NCBI RefSeq assembly: GCF_022539505.1
Contig: NC_061513.1
Location: 176,110,017 to 176,174,016 of the forward strand
Reading direction: 5' to 3'
DNA: 64,000 nt
From: Lolium rigidum
Taxonomy: Eukaryota > Streptophyta > Magnoliopsida > Poales > Poaceae
The position numbers were made by a program, and so were the translations under genes. Under the pieces are notes generated by a model, which saw nothing but the letters and a program-made list of their open reading frames with translations, had not been told where the DNA came from and did not search any database. How positions within the stretch are numbered: position 1 is the stretch's first letter; every line of letters begins with the position of its first letter. This document shows, piece by piece, positions 22,293 through 33,810 of this stretch.

Positions 22293-24140
22293 ATGATGAC
22301 CCCACAAGAGCAAGCCGAGATGAGAGCATACTTCGCCGAGCTAGATGATCGAGAAGCCCAAATGACACCCAAAGAAAAAGCCGAGTGCAACACATACTTC
22401 AAACACCTTGCGAGCAAGAGTGATACACCCCATGAGTCGAGTGAGGATGTTTCAATTTCTAACAACTTAACCTCTACTCCTCTTGTGTTGTCTTCCTCTT
22501 TGCTAGGTTGCTCGGACATCGACGACGCCATTGCCATGGAGATGAGGGACTCCACTATATGTGAGATGAGCAACTCCACTATATGTGAGATGAGTGCATC
22601 CACTATATGTGAGATTGAGAGCCACCACTTGGAGGGCATGAGTGATACACCGAGTGAGATGAGAGTGGTAGTTGATAGGTAATGTGAGGCCATTTTCAAT
22701 TCTAACATCTTACACTCTACCTCTAGTGTGTTTCCTTGTGTCTCACTAGGTGCCATGGATGACGAGACGCCGATCATGGAGAAGATGTACATGGTGCATG
22801 AAGATGATGATATCACACCATGCTTGTTGCTTGAAGATGAACATGGAGGCCACATCGAGCCTACCACTTCCACAACACCTACCTCATATGAGCGGGACTA
22901 CAAAGGTACCTATATGGGTGTTGATGATGCCATGATCCCACTAGTGGACATGATGACTTATGAGTGCATGCATGATCTTGATGATACAATTGCTATGTCA
23001 TATGCTTCTTTCACTCTCCCTTGTGATACTTGTGTCAACATTGTTGATCATGTGGAATTAGTTGCTTATGATAATATGTCCATGCCATGCTATGAGAGTT
23101 TCACTTTCTCTCCTATTGCTTTCCATATGTCGAACAATTGCTCTTTCCCACGTATTGCTTGCAATGAAAATGATAATGCTTGTGTTGTGACAACCTTGAT
23201 GAACAATTGCTCTTTCCCTAGGTTGGTCAACAACAATGATGAAATTTTGAAAATGTTTTGTGCTACATGCTTGCAATATTCTCCCATTAGTGCAACCAAA
23301 ATGTTGAATACTTGCTCTTCCAAATGCTTGGTTGTTTGCAATGATGTTAATATGCTTGTGAATGAGATTGCCCCCATAGCTCTCTCACCTTTTGGAGACT
23401 TTGCACATATCCATGCTGCGCATGTTCCTAAGTTTTCCCCGCATATTCACCATGTGTACTATAATATCTTGCTTACCGCTAATGGTGATGTGCAAAAGCA
23501 ATGGCGCATCATGATGGATGATGTGTTCATATACCATGCACACACGTTGTTCTTGTTGTCTAACATGTGTGTAGGTACCCAAACTCCAATGTCAACCTCG
23601 ATTGAGCACGAGTTGACAAAAAGAGCTCTTGAGAGCATGATACAAGTGAGCTCCAATGAGTGGTTTTGCCCGCACACTTCAACTACACAAGATCTCTCAA
23701 TGAGAGCACACCGACACTTTGATAAGGTGACCTCCTTCTACTTGCGCCCTCTTCCTAAATCCATTGAACTTTGGCTACGCTTTGATTTCTCCTTTGATTT
23801 TCTTTTGCTATTCATAGGGCTCTTGACAAGTGAAGGGACATTCAAGCGTTGGTGTCATCTACCTCCTCTACACGTTCACGAAGACTCATCGTCGAGGACG
23901 ACTCTTTTTCAAGTGGGGGGAGATGATGCAGCCCGACCTTCGGTCTCGACCGCATCATGTACATCAATGTCAAGAACCACACTCAAGGCCGAAGTCACGG
24001 AGGCATGGAAGAGAAGAAGGAAGAAGAGCGTCCGAGGTCGCCTAAGAGAGAAGGCACCTGCCACAATTCAATTAGGGCCAAGGCCCATGTACCCCCTTCT
24101 ATGCCTAAACTACCCCTCCTTAGTGGCTCCCTATATATAG
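22293..24140 (+). CDS. Uncharacterised ORF of the non-autonomous element, one internal stop
   Basis: Starts MMTPQEQAEMRAYFAELDD and stays in one frame for about 615 codons, broken only by TAA at 22680-22682; the last part runs into the 3' LTR (23924). The first part is acidic and carries three copies of a (D/N/A)STICEM unit near residues 85-110. The second part is rich in Cys, Met, His and Asn, with repeated NNCSFPR motifs, CATC, CSSKC and a His-rich PHIHHVYY stretch. No CCHC knuckle, DTG protease or YVDD motif is present. The last 20 codons before the LTR and the first in it (SSRTTLFQVGGDDAARP) resemble the pol-to-LTR overlap of the CRM element (TPFEGGRDDEDIP). It may replace Gag. The function is unknown. 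Confidence 0.6.
23911..23923 (+). other. Polypurine tract of the non-autonomous element
   Basis: AAGTGGGGGGAGA directly precedes the 3' LTR and resembles GAAGGGGGGAGA before the CRM 3' LTR. Confidence 0.85.
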
Positions 24141-24571
24141 GCTCCCACCTCCCCCTTCATTAGGGTAGACATAACTTGAGTGAGAACTTGGCTTATGCCT
24201 CCACCATCCCTCCGGGATTAGGGAAACCCCCTCCTCTCTTAGACACAAATCTATGAGTTGTATCAAGGCACTCCTTATATGATTTATCTTTCGCACTTGT
24301 GATTCTACCGCGGTCTCTCACACGTGTGACTCCATAAATCGTATATCGGTCTTTCTCTCGGGGATTCTACCTCGTGTCTCTCCTTGAGGGATTCTATCGT
24401 GATAGTGGTTCGGGCTATCGGGAGTAAACCGGAATTGTATCGGGTTGTGTTGCGTGCGTTCGCGTGTGTTCATCGTGTTCTTCATCGTGTTCTTCGTGTT
24501 CTTCCTCTCCCCCGCCTTTCCCTCGGTCAATTCGTGAGATCGGGCAACCCACGTGGCCTTAGGCCGCATCA
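23924..24571 (+). repeat. 3' LTR of the non-autonomous element
   Basis: 648 bp, same ends as the 5' LTR. A TATA box (CCTATATATAGG) lies near 24130. Confidence 0.9.
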
Positions 24572-25234
24572 AGCCCCCTCTCCACTATATAAGGAGAGGA
24601 GGGGTTGCCCTGTGCGGGAGGATCGAGTCTTGGGTAGTTATAGCAGGAGGTAGGCTAGTTGTCGTACATCTTCAACCTCTGGCCAGAGGCCAAGTTCTGT
24701 AGCTTCCTGTTGATCTCGTGAATACATACATCATGTGGGTTTGTCCCTTGAGCTCTACTACTTTCCCTCTCAACCTTTCCCTCCTCCGGATCCCCTTGCG
24801 CACATCCGGCCCCCAACTTAAGCCATCCTATGGTATATGTTTGTTCACCACGACGACACCGCTGGAACGGGGAGAGGAAGGACTTCATGGACACCGTACG
24901 TGCGACCGAGTACGGAAGTGCTGCCGGATGGCAGCACCGGAACGATCGACTACATCAACCATGAGATCTGATCTCGTTAAGGCTTTGGATCTTTGAGGGT
25001 TAGTCTCTCATCTCTCTGCGATCTTCATAGATTAGATCTTGGCTTTTCCTAGATTGAATCTTGGTTCTGTTCTTCTTCACGGTAGAATTTTTTATTTTCC
25101 ATGCAACGAACCCATTAGGGGACCCGAAGCTGGGTATATCGTGTGCCCAATCTCGCTCCCGGAATCTCCATCGTCGCTCTTTCCCGAAACCCAACTCTAC
25201 AATCTGTAGGCATTGACGAGGTGATCCCTCGTCA

Positions 25235-25371
25235 GTTAGACCCGAGGTGGCCCGACCTAACCTAGTGGGTTGGTACGAACAGTGGGGTCCAAGGATATTT
25301 TGGACTTTTCCAAATCCAATAAAGCCAATAAAACCCTAAAATCCCAAATAAAAGAATCAAGGAATGAAATA
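25235..25371. other. Short unassigned stretch
   Basis: This sits between the Tat-like LTR and the AT-rich duplication. No gene or element is recognised. It is probably the start of the older element that carries the AT-rich units. Confidence 0.4.
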
Positions 25372-25910
25372 AAAATGGAAAATAATATAATAAATTATTA
25401 TGTACTAATTTAATTTATTTCGAATAAACTTTCAAAACCTCAAATTTCTTAAATAAAAGTATTATTCTTTAGTAATAAAAATAATAAATAAGGAAAATAT
25501 TAGGAAATTCTTAAAAAAAATTATTAACTAAAATTTCATTTCCTATCAAAGAATTCAAAATGATAAGAGAAATTATTTAAAAGATTTTATTTACTAATTA
25601 AAAGAATTATGGAAAATCTCAAAAAACCTTAAATAATAATTATTAATTCTTCTGAAATTTGTAAGTAATCCTTATTCTTCAAATGAATTCAAATTATTAT
25701 ACAACTCAAATTTAAGAATTTGAGTCGTGACATAAGGGGGGTAATAACACTAAATCCACTAAATCATGCATTATTTGGATCTTTAAACATTGCCCTTACC
25801 GGCCAATGATGCTACTTTTTAGAACCCTAGGTACCGGTAAGTCTGAAAAATTGAACTGCATTACATCGCATTATCCACGCAAATTCATGTCTTGCTCGTG
25901 CATTTGATTA
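25372..25910. repeat. AT-rich duplicated unit, copy 1
   Basis: This 539-bp unit starts AAAATGGAAAATAAT and ends near TCGTGCATTTGATTA. It is very AT-rich for 350 bp, then contains GACATAAGGGGGGTAATA and TAGGTACCGGTAAGTCTG. No coding region. Confidence 0.85.
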
Positions 25911-26158
25911 AAAATGGAAAATAATAAAATAAATTATTATGTACTAATTTAATTATTTTTTAATAAACTTTCAAAACCTCAAATTTCTTAAATAAAATTA
26001 TTATTCTTTAGTAATAAAAATAATAAATAAGGAAATTCTTAAAAATAAATTATTAATTAAAATTGCATTCCCTGTCAAGGAATTCAAAATGATAAGAGAA
26101 ATTATCTAAAATATTTTCTTTACTAATTAAAAGAATTATGAAAAATCTCAAAAAACCT

Positions 26159-27230
26159 TGATGAGGACATCCCTACCACACTACCACCTCCGTCATTACC
26201 AACTAAAGATGAACCTGCTGTGAAGCTCAAGTCCAATGAAGTTCGGATTGGACCTATTACAAGGGCTCGTGCGAAGCTACTTAAACAACGAAGTGAACTT
26301 GTTCCTAAACGATACTTTGCTTGATCAGAACTTTATACTACCTAAGTCCCATTACTTATGTATCATCAGGTATGAAGAGGAGACAAGCATCGCACGAGGA
26401 GGAGAAGAGCAGCTGGACGTGAAGATGGACATGGAGCTGGACAAGGAGCTGGACATGAAGAAATCTCATGGACACGCGAGGGAGGAGCGGGAGGCATGCG
26501 CGAGAGGATAAGACGAAGTCCAGGCCGGCCCAGCACCCGGTCAGACCGGCCGCCACGCCGGCGCGCCCGGTCCCTGGCCCGGTCCGACCGGGCGGCAGAC
26601 CGGATCCACCCCGGCACCGATCGGGCGCCACGCTGATGCCAACCGGACGGGTTACTGCGCCACAATTCCCGAGCCCGGTTGTCACCCGGTCCCTGGCCCG
26701 GTTTGAACCGGCCAGCCCGGTCCCAGGCCCGATCGACCGGCCCCCAGACCGGCCGTGACCGAGTCTGTCTCGACCAGATCTATTATAGGTCAGTTATTCT
26801 TGTATCTTTTCGACCATACGTCGTCCCGGACGCCTATATAAGTGCCCTGGACGCCCCCCTAGCTGCTTTAGACCACGTTTAAGATAAACCCTAGTTCTTA
26901 GTTGTTTGCTTTGCAAAACTATTGAATCCCCTACACCATATTGCTTGATATTGTGTAGATCTGAAAAATCTTGTGTGATCTGCTGTTCCATTGGGAATTA
27001 GACGGTTGCAACTTACCGCTTCGTGGTCGGCGGCTACATGCGCAAGTGTGTGGAGTTGCGAATATCTTGCAGGGTTGAGAGCTGTTGCATTGGCGACAGG
27101 GACCAATCGAGAGATCTCGTTGCGTCATACAAGTTATCATCCACTACATCATCGTGTTCCTCCGCTGCTATCACCCCGTGATCATCATCACCACCGTTGC
27201 TTACTGAGAAGATCGGGCCACCCCTTATCA
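26159..27230 (+). repeat. 5' LTR of the CRM element
   Basis: 1,072 bp, TGATGAGGACATCC to CCCCTTATCA. A TATA box (CCTATATAAG) lies at 26833-26842. A CCGG-rich segment (26520-26770) precedes it. Confidence 0.9.
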
Positions 27231-27233
27231 TCT

Positions 27234-27245
27234 TGGTATCAGATT
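27234..27245 (+). other. Primer-binding site of the CRM element
   Basis: TTGGTATCAGAT follows the LTR after three bases. It matches the tRNA-iMet primer site TGGTATCAGA, degraded at its end. Confidence 0.8.
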
Positions 27246-28149
27246 TCCAGTTTTTCTCGGTAAGCCATCCACAATCCACCCCATAGTTGAGTTGTGAGTG
27301 TTTCCTATCCAGAAAAAGCCAAAAAAAATTAGGGTTAGGGTTTGCCATAGCCTTAGATTGCACTAATTTCAAGTTTTAGTTGCTTTTCGTAGTTGTTTTT
27401 GCGTATCTTTTTCTTGCATCTAGTATTGTTAGGGTTTGAGTCTCTATTATCATCTAGTTTTAGTTTTTGTTACTCCGAGTCCACATAGCATACAGTGTGT
27501 TTGTCCCAACCATAGCCACAACCTTTCGATATAAGTGACTAGGAACTTCCCCAGAAGAGACTAATTTTACCGCTCGACAGGCTGCTCATTAGGGTTTGGT
27601 GCTTTGCATATCTTGTTGGCCGTGTTATCAAGGAGTTGAGTAAAAAAACAGAAAATTGAAAAGAAGCAAAAAGAGCTACATAGCTGCGTGTTATACAAAA
27701 TAGAAAAATCCAAAAAGAAAAGTGAAGTGCTAGAAGAATCAAGTGAAGGCCTAAGTTTACTTTACTGCACCTGTAGTTGAGCAATCTTGTGCCTGTCTCG
27801 TTGAGGTTTGCTAGCGTCTCTCTAGTGCATTGCAACCTTTTCTCCATATAGTTGCATTGCCCCATTTATCGCCTTGTGTGAGTATCATTGGTTGTCTACG
27901 GTCAGCGCTAGAGCTTGTTATTGGTGCAAATAGGTAGCCTACCTACAGCCCCACATATATCCTGCTTTGCCGTGTGATTTGTTCTTATACCCTTGATATT
28001 CGCTTCGCTACATCCGTGCACTAGTTGTTACTACAAGTGGTAAGCAACACTAATTTACTTTGGAACGGTAAGATCTCCTTTTCTTATCAGTTTTGAGTGA
28101 GTTGTGAGAGTACCACCATATATTTTTGATTTAGTGCACTAATCTACTA
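27246..28149 (+). other. Leader of the CRM element
   Basis: Untranslated leader of about 0.9 kb with T-rich and A-rich stretches (A-rich 27640-27720). No coding region is supported. Confidence 0.7.
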
Positions 28150-29430
28150 ATGATGCCTGCTAGTGATCAAAAACTTGATAACCAGGAAAACAAGAGTGTT
28201 GCACATCTCATCACATGGAGGGAGTTTGAGGCTCTTCGTAATGAGATGCGACGTGAATTCCGCGCTCAGGACGAGGTGCTTAATGGGACGGTCCAAGAGA
28301 TCTCCCAAAAGCTGGATGCTACTAATGAGACTGTCACTACAATGCAAGATCAAATGACGGATATTCAACGCACTCTTCGAACTTTGACAATGTCGGTTGA
28401 GAATCTTACAAATCAACAGCGACAATAAAATGAAGATGCTGATAAGCCCCTGGTCGTGGTGATCGTCCTCGAGGTTGGGCTCCACTTGGCCGTAATGGTC
28501 GTGGACAAGATGAGGAAGATGGATTGGGTAAGCCCAAGTTTTCTATACCCAAGTTTGAAGGAGGAGCTGATGTTGAACAATACCTCACTTCGGAGCTCAA
28601 GATTGAGAAGTTATGGAGTTTACATCCACATTATACTGAAGATAGGAAGATAAAGCTTGCTTCTTCCGAATTTGATGGTTATGCTTTGCGTTGGTGGGAT
28701 CGATTTGTTCGTGCTCGCGAAGAAGATGGTGAACAGCCTATTACCACATGGCGTGCTATGAAGGCGGCAATGACTGAGCGTTTTGTGCCCACAAAATATT
28801 TGCGAAGTATATTTGATAAGTTGACCCTATTGAGACAAGGTGTGAAGACTGTTGATGAATACTACATGGAGATGGAGATGCTCATGCAGCGTGGCCGTGT
28901 CAAATAATCCCTTGAGATGACAATGACTCGTTTTCTCAATGGTTTGAAGTATGATATCAAAGGCATTGTTCGTCATTACAGTTACACCACTATGAATAAG
29001 TTGCTACATCATGCAAGAGAAGCTGAATCACAGTTGGCTGACGAAGCAAAGATTAAAGGTCGAGCTTCAGGAGCTGGGCGCTTCACACCCCGCGCGGCCC
29101 CACCTACGGCGCCGGCGCCATCGACGCGCTCCGCCCCTTACTCTACTCCGTCTAGCAAGCCGGTCTCCAATGTGTCTAACACAAAGAAGTCCGAATCTGT
29201 TGCAAGTACGAGTGGCTCTAACATGTCTATTGCGCGCAATCGTGATATGGCTTGTCATACATGTGGTGGCAAGGGTCACTTCAAGAGAAATTGTCCTAAC
29301 CGTAAAGTCATGATTATCAATGAGGACAATGAGTATGGGACTGGAGAAGATATTGATCCTAATGCTCCAGAAGATGATGACTATGACACTGATGGTGAAG
29401 ATGCTTATCGTCTAAAGCTCGCACCATTGT
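28150..29430 (+). pseudogene. CRM gag, broken
   Basis: Gag coats the element RNA in virus-like particles. The N-terminal part (28150-28428) is charged and coiled-coil-like and ends in a TAA after NQQRQ. The next frame (28524-28907) has the retrotransposon Gag domain: KPKFSIPKFEGGADVEQYL, then YALRWWDRFVRAR and FVPTKYLRSIFDKL. It ends in a TAA after GRVK, and the domain continues at 28917 (TMTRFLNGLKYDIKG). A Pro/Ala/Ser-rich linker leads to one CCHC zinc knuckle, CHTCGGKGHFKRNC, near 29250-29295. An acidic stretch follows, then a frame change near 29430. At least two stops and two frame breaks make it non-functional. Confidence 0.88.
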
Positions 29431-29431
29431 T

Positions 29432-32400
29432 GTGTCGCAGCGTGCTCTTAATATGTTGCCTAGTGCATCTACTCAGCGCTGCAATTTGTTCCACACAAAG
29501 GCTTTAGTTGGTCCTGACAAGGCTTGCAAGGTCATTATTGATGGCGGGAGTTGCCGCAATTTAGCAAGCAAGGAGTTGTGTACCAAGCTGAAGTTGAAGT
29601 ATCTACCGCACCCGCATCCATACTATATTCAGTGGTTGAGACAATGGTGAGATGAAGGTAAACCACATGGTGTGTGTTAAATTTGCTATTGGACCGTATA
29701 TGGATTGCATTGATTTTGATGTGGTTCCTATGACGGTGTGTCACCTACTATTGGGTCGGCCTTGGCTATATGATCGTTCTGTGCAACACAATGGTCGTGC
29801 CAATACATATCAGTTGGAGTTCAAGGGCAAGAAAATCAACTTACAGCCTATGTCACCACAGCAAATTGTCAATGAGTCTCGTCAGAAAGTTGAAGTAAAC
29901 TTGGAGGATGCTTCTTTAGATAGGCGAGAGAATTGTAATGTCGTGCGTGATATAACGTTAAGTGAGCGAGTGAATTCCTTAGTTTCATTAGCCACCAAAG
30001 AAGACATGAGAGAATTTAGTGAGGATCCTTCGGCCATGCCTCTTGTGCTTTTGTACAGGGGTACGGTTTTAGTTTCTACCGACATGACCCCTCTTCCTCT
30101 TGGTGTTTCTGATGTTTTGCAGGAATTTGGCGACGTGTTTCCGGATGCGGTACCCGCAGGACTTCCACCATTGCGAGGTATTGAGCATCAAATTGACTTG
30201 ATTCCCGGAGCATCGCTGCCCAATAGGGCGCCATATAGGACGAATCCCGAAGAGACGAAGGAGATACAGAAGCAAGTACAAGCGCTACTCGACAAAGGTT
30301 ATATCCGCATAAGCCTTAGTCCTTGTGCTGTTCCTGTTATTCTTGTTCCTAAGAAAGATGGTACATGGCGTATGTGCGTAGATTGTAGGGCGATAAACAA
30401 CATTACTATTCGATATCGTCATCCTATTCCCCATTTAGAGGATATGCTAGATGAATTGAGTGGTGCTTGCTTGTTTTCACTAAAATTGATTTGCATAGTG
30501 GTTATCATCAAATTAGGATGAAAGAAGGGGATGAGTGGAAAACCGCCTTTAAAACAAAATTTGGTTTATATGAGTGGTTAGTAATGCCTTTTGGTTTGAC
30601 TAATGCACCTAGCACTTTCATGAGACTCGATGAACCATGTTTTGCGTGATTTTATTGGCAAGTTTGTGGTTGTGTATTTTGATGACATATTAATTTACAG
30701 CCGCAATGAATTTGATCATATTATACATATTCGACATGTTTTGCAAGTGTTGCGTGATAGTAAACTCTATGGTAATCTTGAGAAGTGCACATTTTGCAAA
30801 GATAAGGTCATATTTCTGGGTTATGTTGTCTCTAAGCATGGAGTAGAAGTAGATGTGTCTAAAATTTAATCTATTCAAAATTGGCCTACTCCCATGAATG
30901 TGAGTCAAGTAAGAAGTTTTCATGGTCTAGCTGGGTTTTATAGAAGATTTGTGCCCAACTTTAGTACTATTGCTGCACCTTTGAATGACTTGACTAAAAA
31001 AGGTGTTGTTTTTTAGTGGGGCGCAGCCCAAGATCATGCTTTTGATGAACTTAAGAGATTGTTAACTTCTGCACCGTTGCTTGCACTTCCTGATTTCAAT
31101 AAGCAATTTGAGATTGAATGTGATGCTAGTGGTATTGGAATTGGTGGTGTGTTGATGCAAGAGGGTCGCCCAATTGCATATTTTTCTGAGAAACTTTCTG
31201 GTGCTAAGTTGAACTATCCTATCTATGATAAAGAACTGTATGCTTTAATTAGAGTTCTTGAGGTTTGGCAACATTACTTGTGGCCAAAAGAATTTATCAT
31301 ACATTCTGATCATGAAGCTTTGAAATATCCGAAAGCTCAATCTACTTTGCATAAGCGTCTTGCTAAGTGGGTTGAGTTCATTGAGTCTTTTCCATACATT
31401 ATTAAGCATAAGAAGGGAAAAGATAATATTGTTGCTGATGCTCTATCTAGGAAGAATATGCTATTAACTCAACTTGATGTTAAAATTCCTGGATTAGAAG
31501 TAATATGTGATTTGTATACTACTGATCATGATTTTGCTGAACCATATCGCTTATGTGCTCTTGGTAAAGCATGGGAAAAATATCACATACATGATGGGTT
31601 CTTGTTTCGATCTAACAAACTATGTGTTCCAGAATCATCTGTGCGTTTGCTCTTATTGCAGGAATCACATGTTGGTGGTTTGATGGGTCATTTTGGGCGT
31701 GAGAAGACGCTACTCATGCTCACTGATCACTTTTATTGGCCAAAGATGAGGCGGGATGTGGACAGGTATGTGAAGAGGTGCATTACTTGCAACAAGTCCA
31801 AGTCCAAGCTGAAGCCTCGCGGTTTGTATACTCCTTTACCGACACCTACTACACCATGGGAGGATATAAGTATGGATTTTGTGTTGGGTTTGCCGCGTAC
31901 TAAGAGAGGCCATGATTCTATATTTGTGGTAGTGGACAGATTTTCTAAGATGTCACACTTTATTTCCTGCCACAAAAGCGACGATGCGTCGCATATTGCT
32001 AACCTGTTTTTCAGGGAGGTTGTGCGACTACATGGAGTCCCGAAGACTATTGTTTCTGATCGTGACGTGAAGTTTATGAGCTACTTCTGGAAGACGCTGT
32101 GGAGAAAGCTGGGGACGAAGCTACTTTTCAGTACTACTTGTCATCCTCAAACTGATGGACAAACTGAAGTGGTGAATAGAACATTGTCACAACTCGTTGA
32201 GATCCATGATCAAGAAGAACCTGAAGGAGTGGGAAGAGTGTTTGCCGCATGTGGAGTTTGCTTACAACAGGGCGGTACATTCTACCATGGAGATGTGTCC
32301 TTTTGAGGTGGTGTATGGTTTCAAACCCATTACTCCACTTGACTTGTTGCCTTTGCCCATACACGAGAGAGTTAATATGGAGGCATCCAAGAGCGCAGAT

Positions 32401-32904
32401 TTTGTGCGAAAGATCCATGTGAAGACTAAAGAGTTGATAGAGAAGAAGGCAAGAGCAATGCTGCAAGGATGAACAAGAAGCGCAAGGAGATGTTGTTCAA
32501 GCCTGGTGATATGGTCTGGGTACATTTTCGCAAGGATAGGTTCCCGAAGCTACGGAAGTCCAAGTTGCTTCCTCGTGGTGCTGGTCCTTACAAAGTGCTT
32601 GCCAAGATCAATGATAATGCATGCTCGATAGATCTTCCACTTGATGAGTTTGGTGTCAGTAATTCTTTCAATGTTGCTGATTTGACACCATATGACGGAG
32701 AAGACCTTGGAGCGTCGAGGTCCACGCCTTTTGAAGGGGGGAGATGATGAGGACATCCCTACCACACTACCACCTCCGTCATTACCAACTGAAGATGAAC
32801 CTGTTGTGAAGCTCAAGTCCAATGAAGTTTGGACTGGACCTATTACAAGGGCTCGTGCGAAGCTACTTAAACAACAGGTGAACTTGTTCCTAAATGATAC
32901 TTGA
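29432..32904 (+). pseudogene. CRM pol: protease, RT, RNase H, integrase, broken
   Basis: Domains in order: protease-like region with VIIDGGSCRNLASKE (near 29535) and LLGRPWLYD (near 29750); RT with KDGTWRMCVDCRAINN (near 30355), [20 protein letters not shown] (near 30550) and YFDDILIYSR (near 30675); RNase H with [14 protein letters not shown] (near 31110) and DALSRK (near 31440); integrase with the HHCC zinc region (31668-31800), core D in [12 protein letters not shown] in SDRDVKF and E in [10 protein letters not shown] (31860-32190). The C-terminal segment runs to the 3' LTR and 160 bp into it. Breaks are visible near 29650, 30470, 30640, 30868 (stop), 31015 (stop), 32200 and 32470. No chromodomain of the usual W-containing form is seen. 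Confidence 0.9.
32735..32744 (+). other. Polypurine tract of the CRM element
   Basis: A GAAGGGGGGAGA run ends directly before the LTR start at 32745. Confidence 0.85.
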
Positions 32905-33810
32905 TTGATCAGAACTTTATACTACCTAAGTCCCATTACTTATGTATCATCAGGTATGAAGAGGAGACAAGCATCGCACGAGGAGGAGAAGAGCAGCTGG
33001 ACGTGAAGATGGACGTGGAGCTGGACAAGGAGTTGGACATGAAGAAATCTCATGGACGCGCGAGGGAGGAGCGGGAGGCATGCGCGAGAGGAGAAGACGA
33101 AGTCCTGGCCGGCCCAGCACCCGGTCAGACCGGCCGCCACGCCGGCGCGCCCGGTCCCTGGCCCGGTCCGACCGGGCGGCAGGCCGGATCCACCCCGGCA
33201 CCGACCGGGCGCCACGCTGATGCCAACTGGACGGGTTACTGCGCCACAATTCCCGAGCCCGGTTGTCACCCGGTCCCTGGCCCGGTATGAACCGGCCAGC
33301 CCGGTCCCAGGCCCAGTCGACCGGCCCCCAGACCGGCCGTGTCCGAGTCTGTCTCGACCAGATCTATTTTGGGTCGGTTATTCTTGTATCTTTTCGACCA
33401 GAAGTCGTCCCGGACGCCTATATAAGTGCCCAGGACGCCCTAGCTGCTTTAGACCACGTTTAAGATAAACCCTAGTTCTTAGTTGTTTGCTTTGTAAAAC
33501 TATTGAATCCCCTACACCATATTGCTTGATATTGTGTAGATCTGAAAAGTCTTGTGTGATCTGCTGTTCCATTGGGAATTAGACGGTTGCAACTTACCGC
33601 TTCGTGGTCGGCGGCTACGTGCGCAAGTGTGTGGAGTTGCGAATATCTTGCAGGGTTGAGAGCTGTTGCATTGGCGATAGGGACCAATCGAGAGATCTCG
33701 TTGCGTCATACAAGTTATCATCCACTACATCATCGTGTTCCTCCGCTGCTATCACCCCCGATCATCATCACCACCGTTGCTTACTGAGAAGATCGGGCCA
33801 CCCCTTATTA
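32745..33810 (+). repeat. 3' LTR of the CRM element
   Basis: 1,066 bp. It ends TTATTA instead of TTATCA, a single change in the terminal dinucleotide region. The TATA box is at about 33418-33427. Confidence 0.9.

Larger units (their letters stand above)
19200..24576 (+). mobile_element. Complete non-autonomous LTR retrotransposon, TSD AGCCC
   Basis: LTRs TGATGCAGCC...GGCCGCATCA lie at 19205-19841 and 23924-24571, flanked by AGCCC (19200-19204 and 24572-24576). A tRNA-iMet primer site follows the 5' LTR and a purine tract precedes the 3' LTR. The 4.1-kb internal region has no protease, RT, RNase H or integrase, only one unfamiliar ORF. Primer site, purine tract, LTR start (TGATG) and end (CATCA) and the ORF tail resemble the CRM-type chromovirus at 26159-33810, so a chromovirus probably supplied the enzymes. 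Confidence 0.9.
18537..25234 (+). mobile_element. Second Tat-like Gypsy element: 3' end with LTR split by an insertion
   Basis: About 160 bp of internal 3' sequence (18537-18695) ends in a polypurine-like tract TTTGGGGACTAC. The LTR starts TGTCGGGGGG at 18696 and ends CCCTCGTCA at 25234. Without the 5,372-bp insertion and its TSD it is about 1,167 bp. A TATA box (CTATATAAGG, near 24585) lies in the second half. The end resembles that of the LTR at 7330. All coding parts are missing. Confidence 0.75.

Noticed and set aside
26366..26758. Proline/glycine-rich ORFs on both strands in the CRM LTR
   Set aside because: Translation of the CCGG-rich block. Only the pol frame reading into the LTR is plausible, and it is broken.
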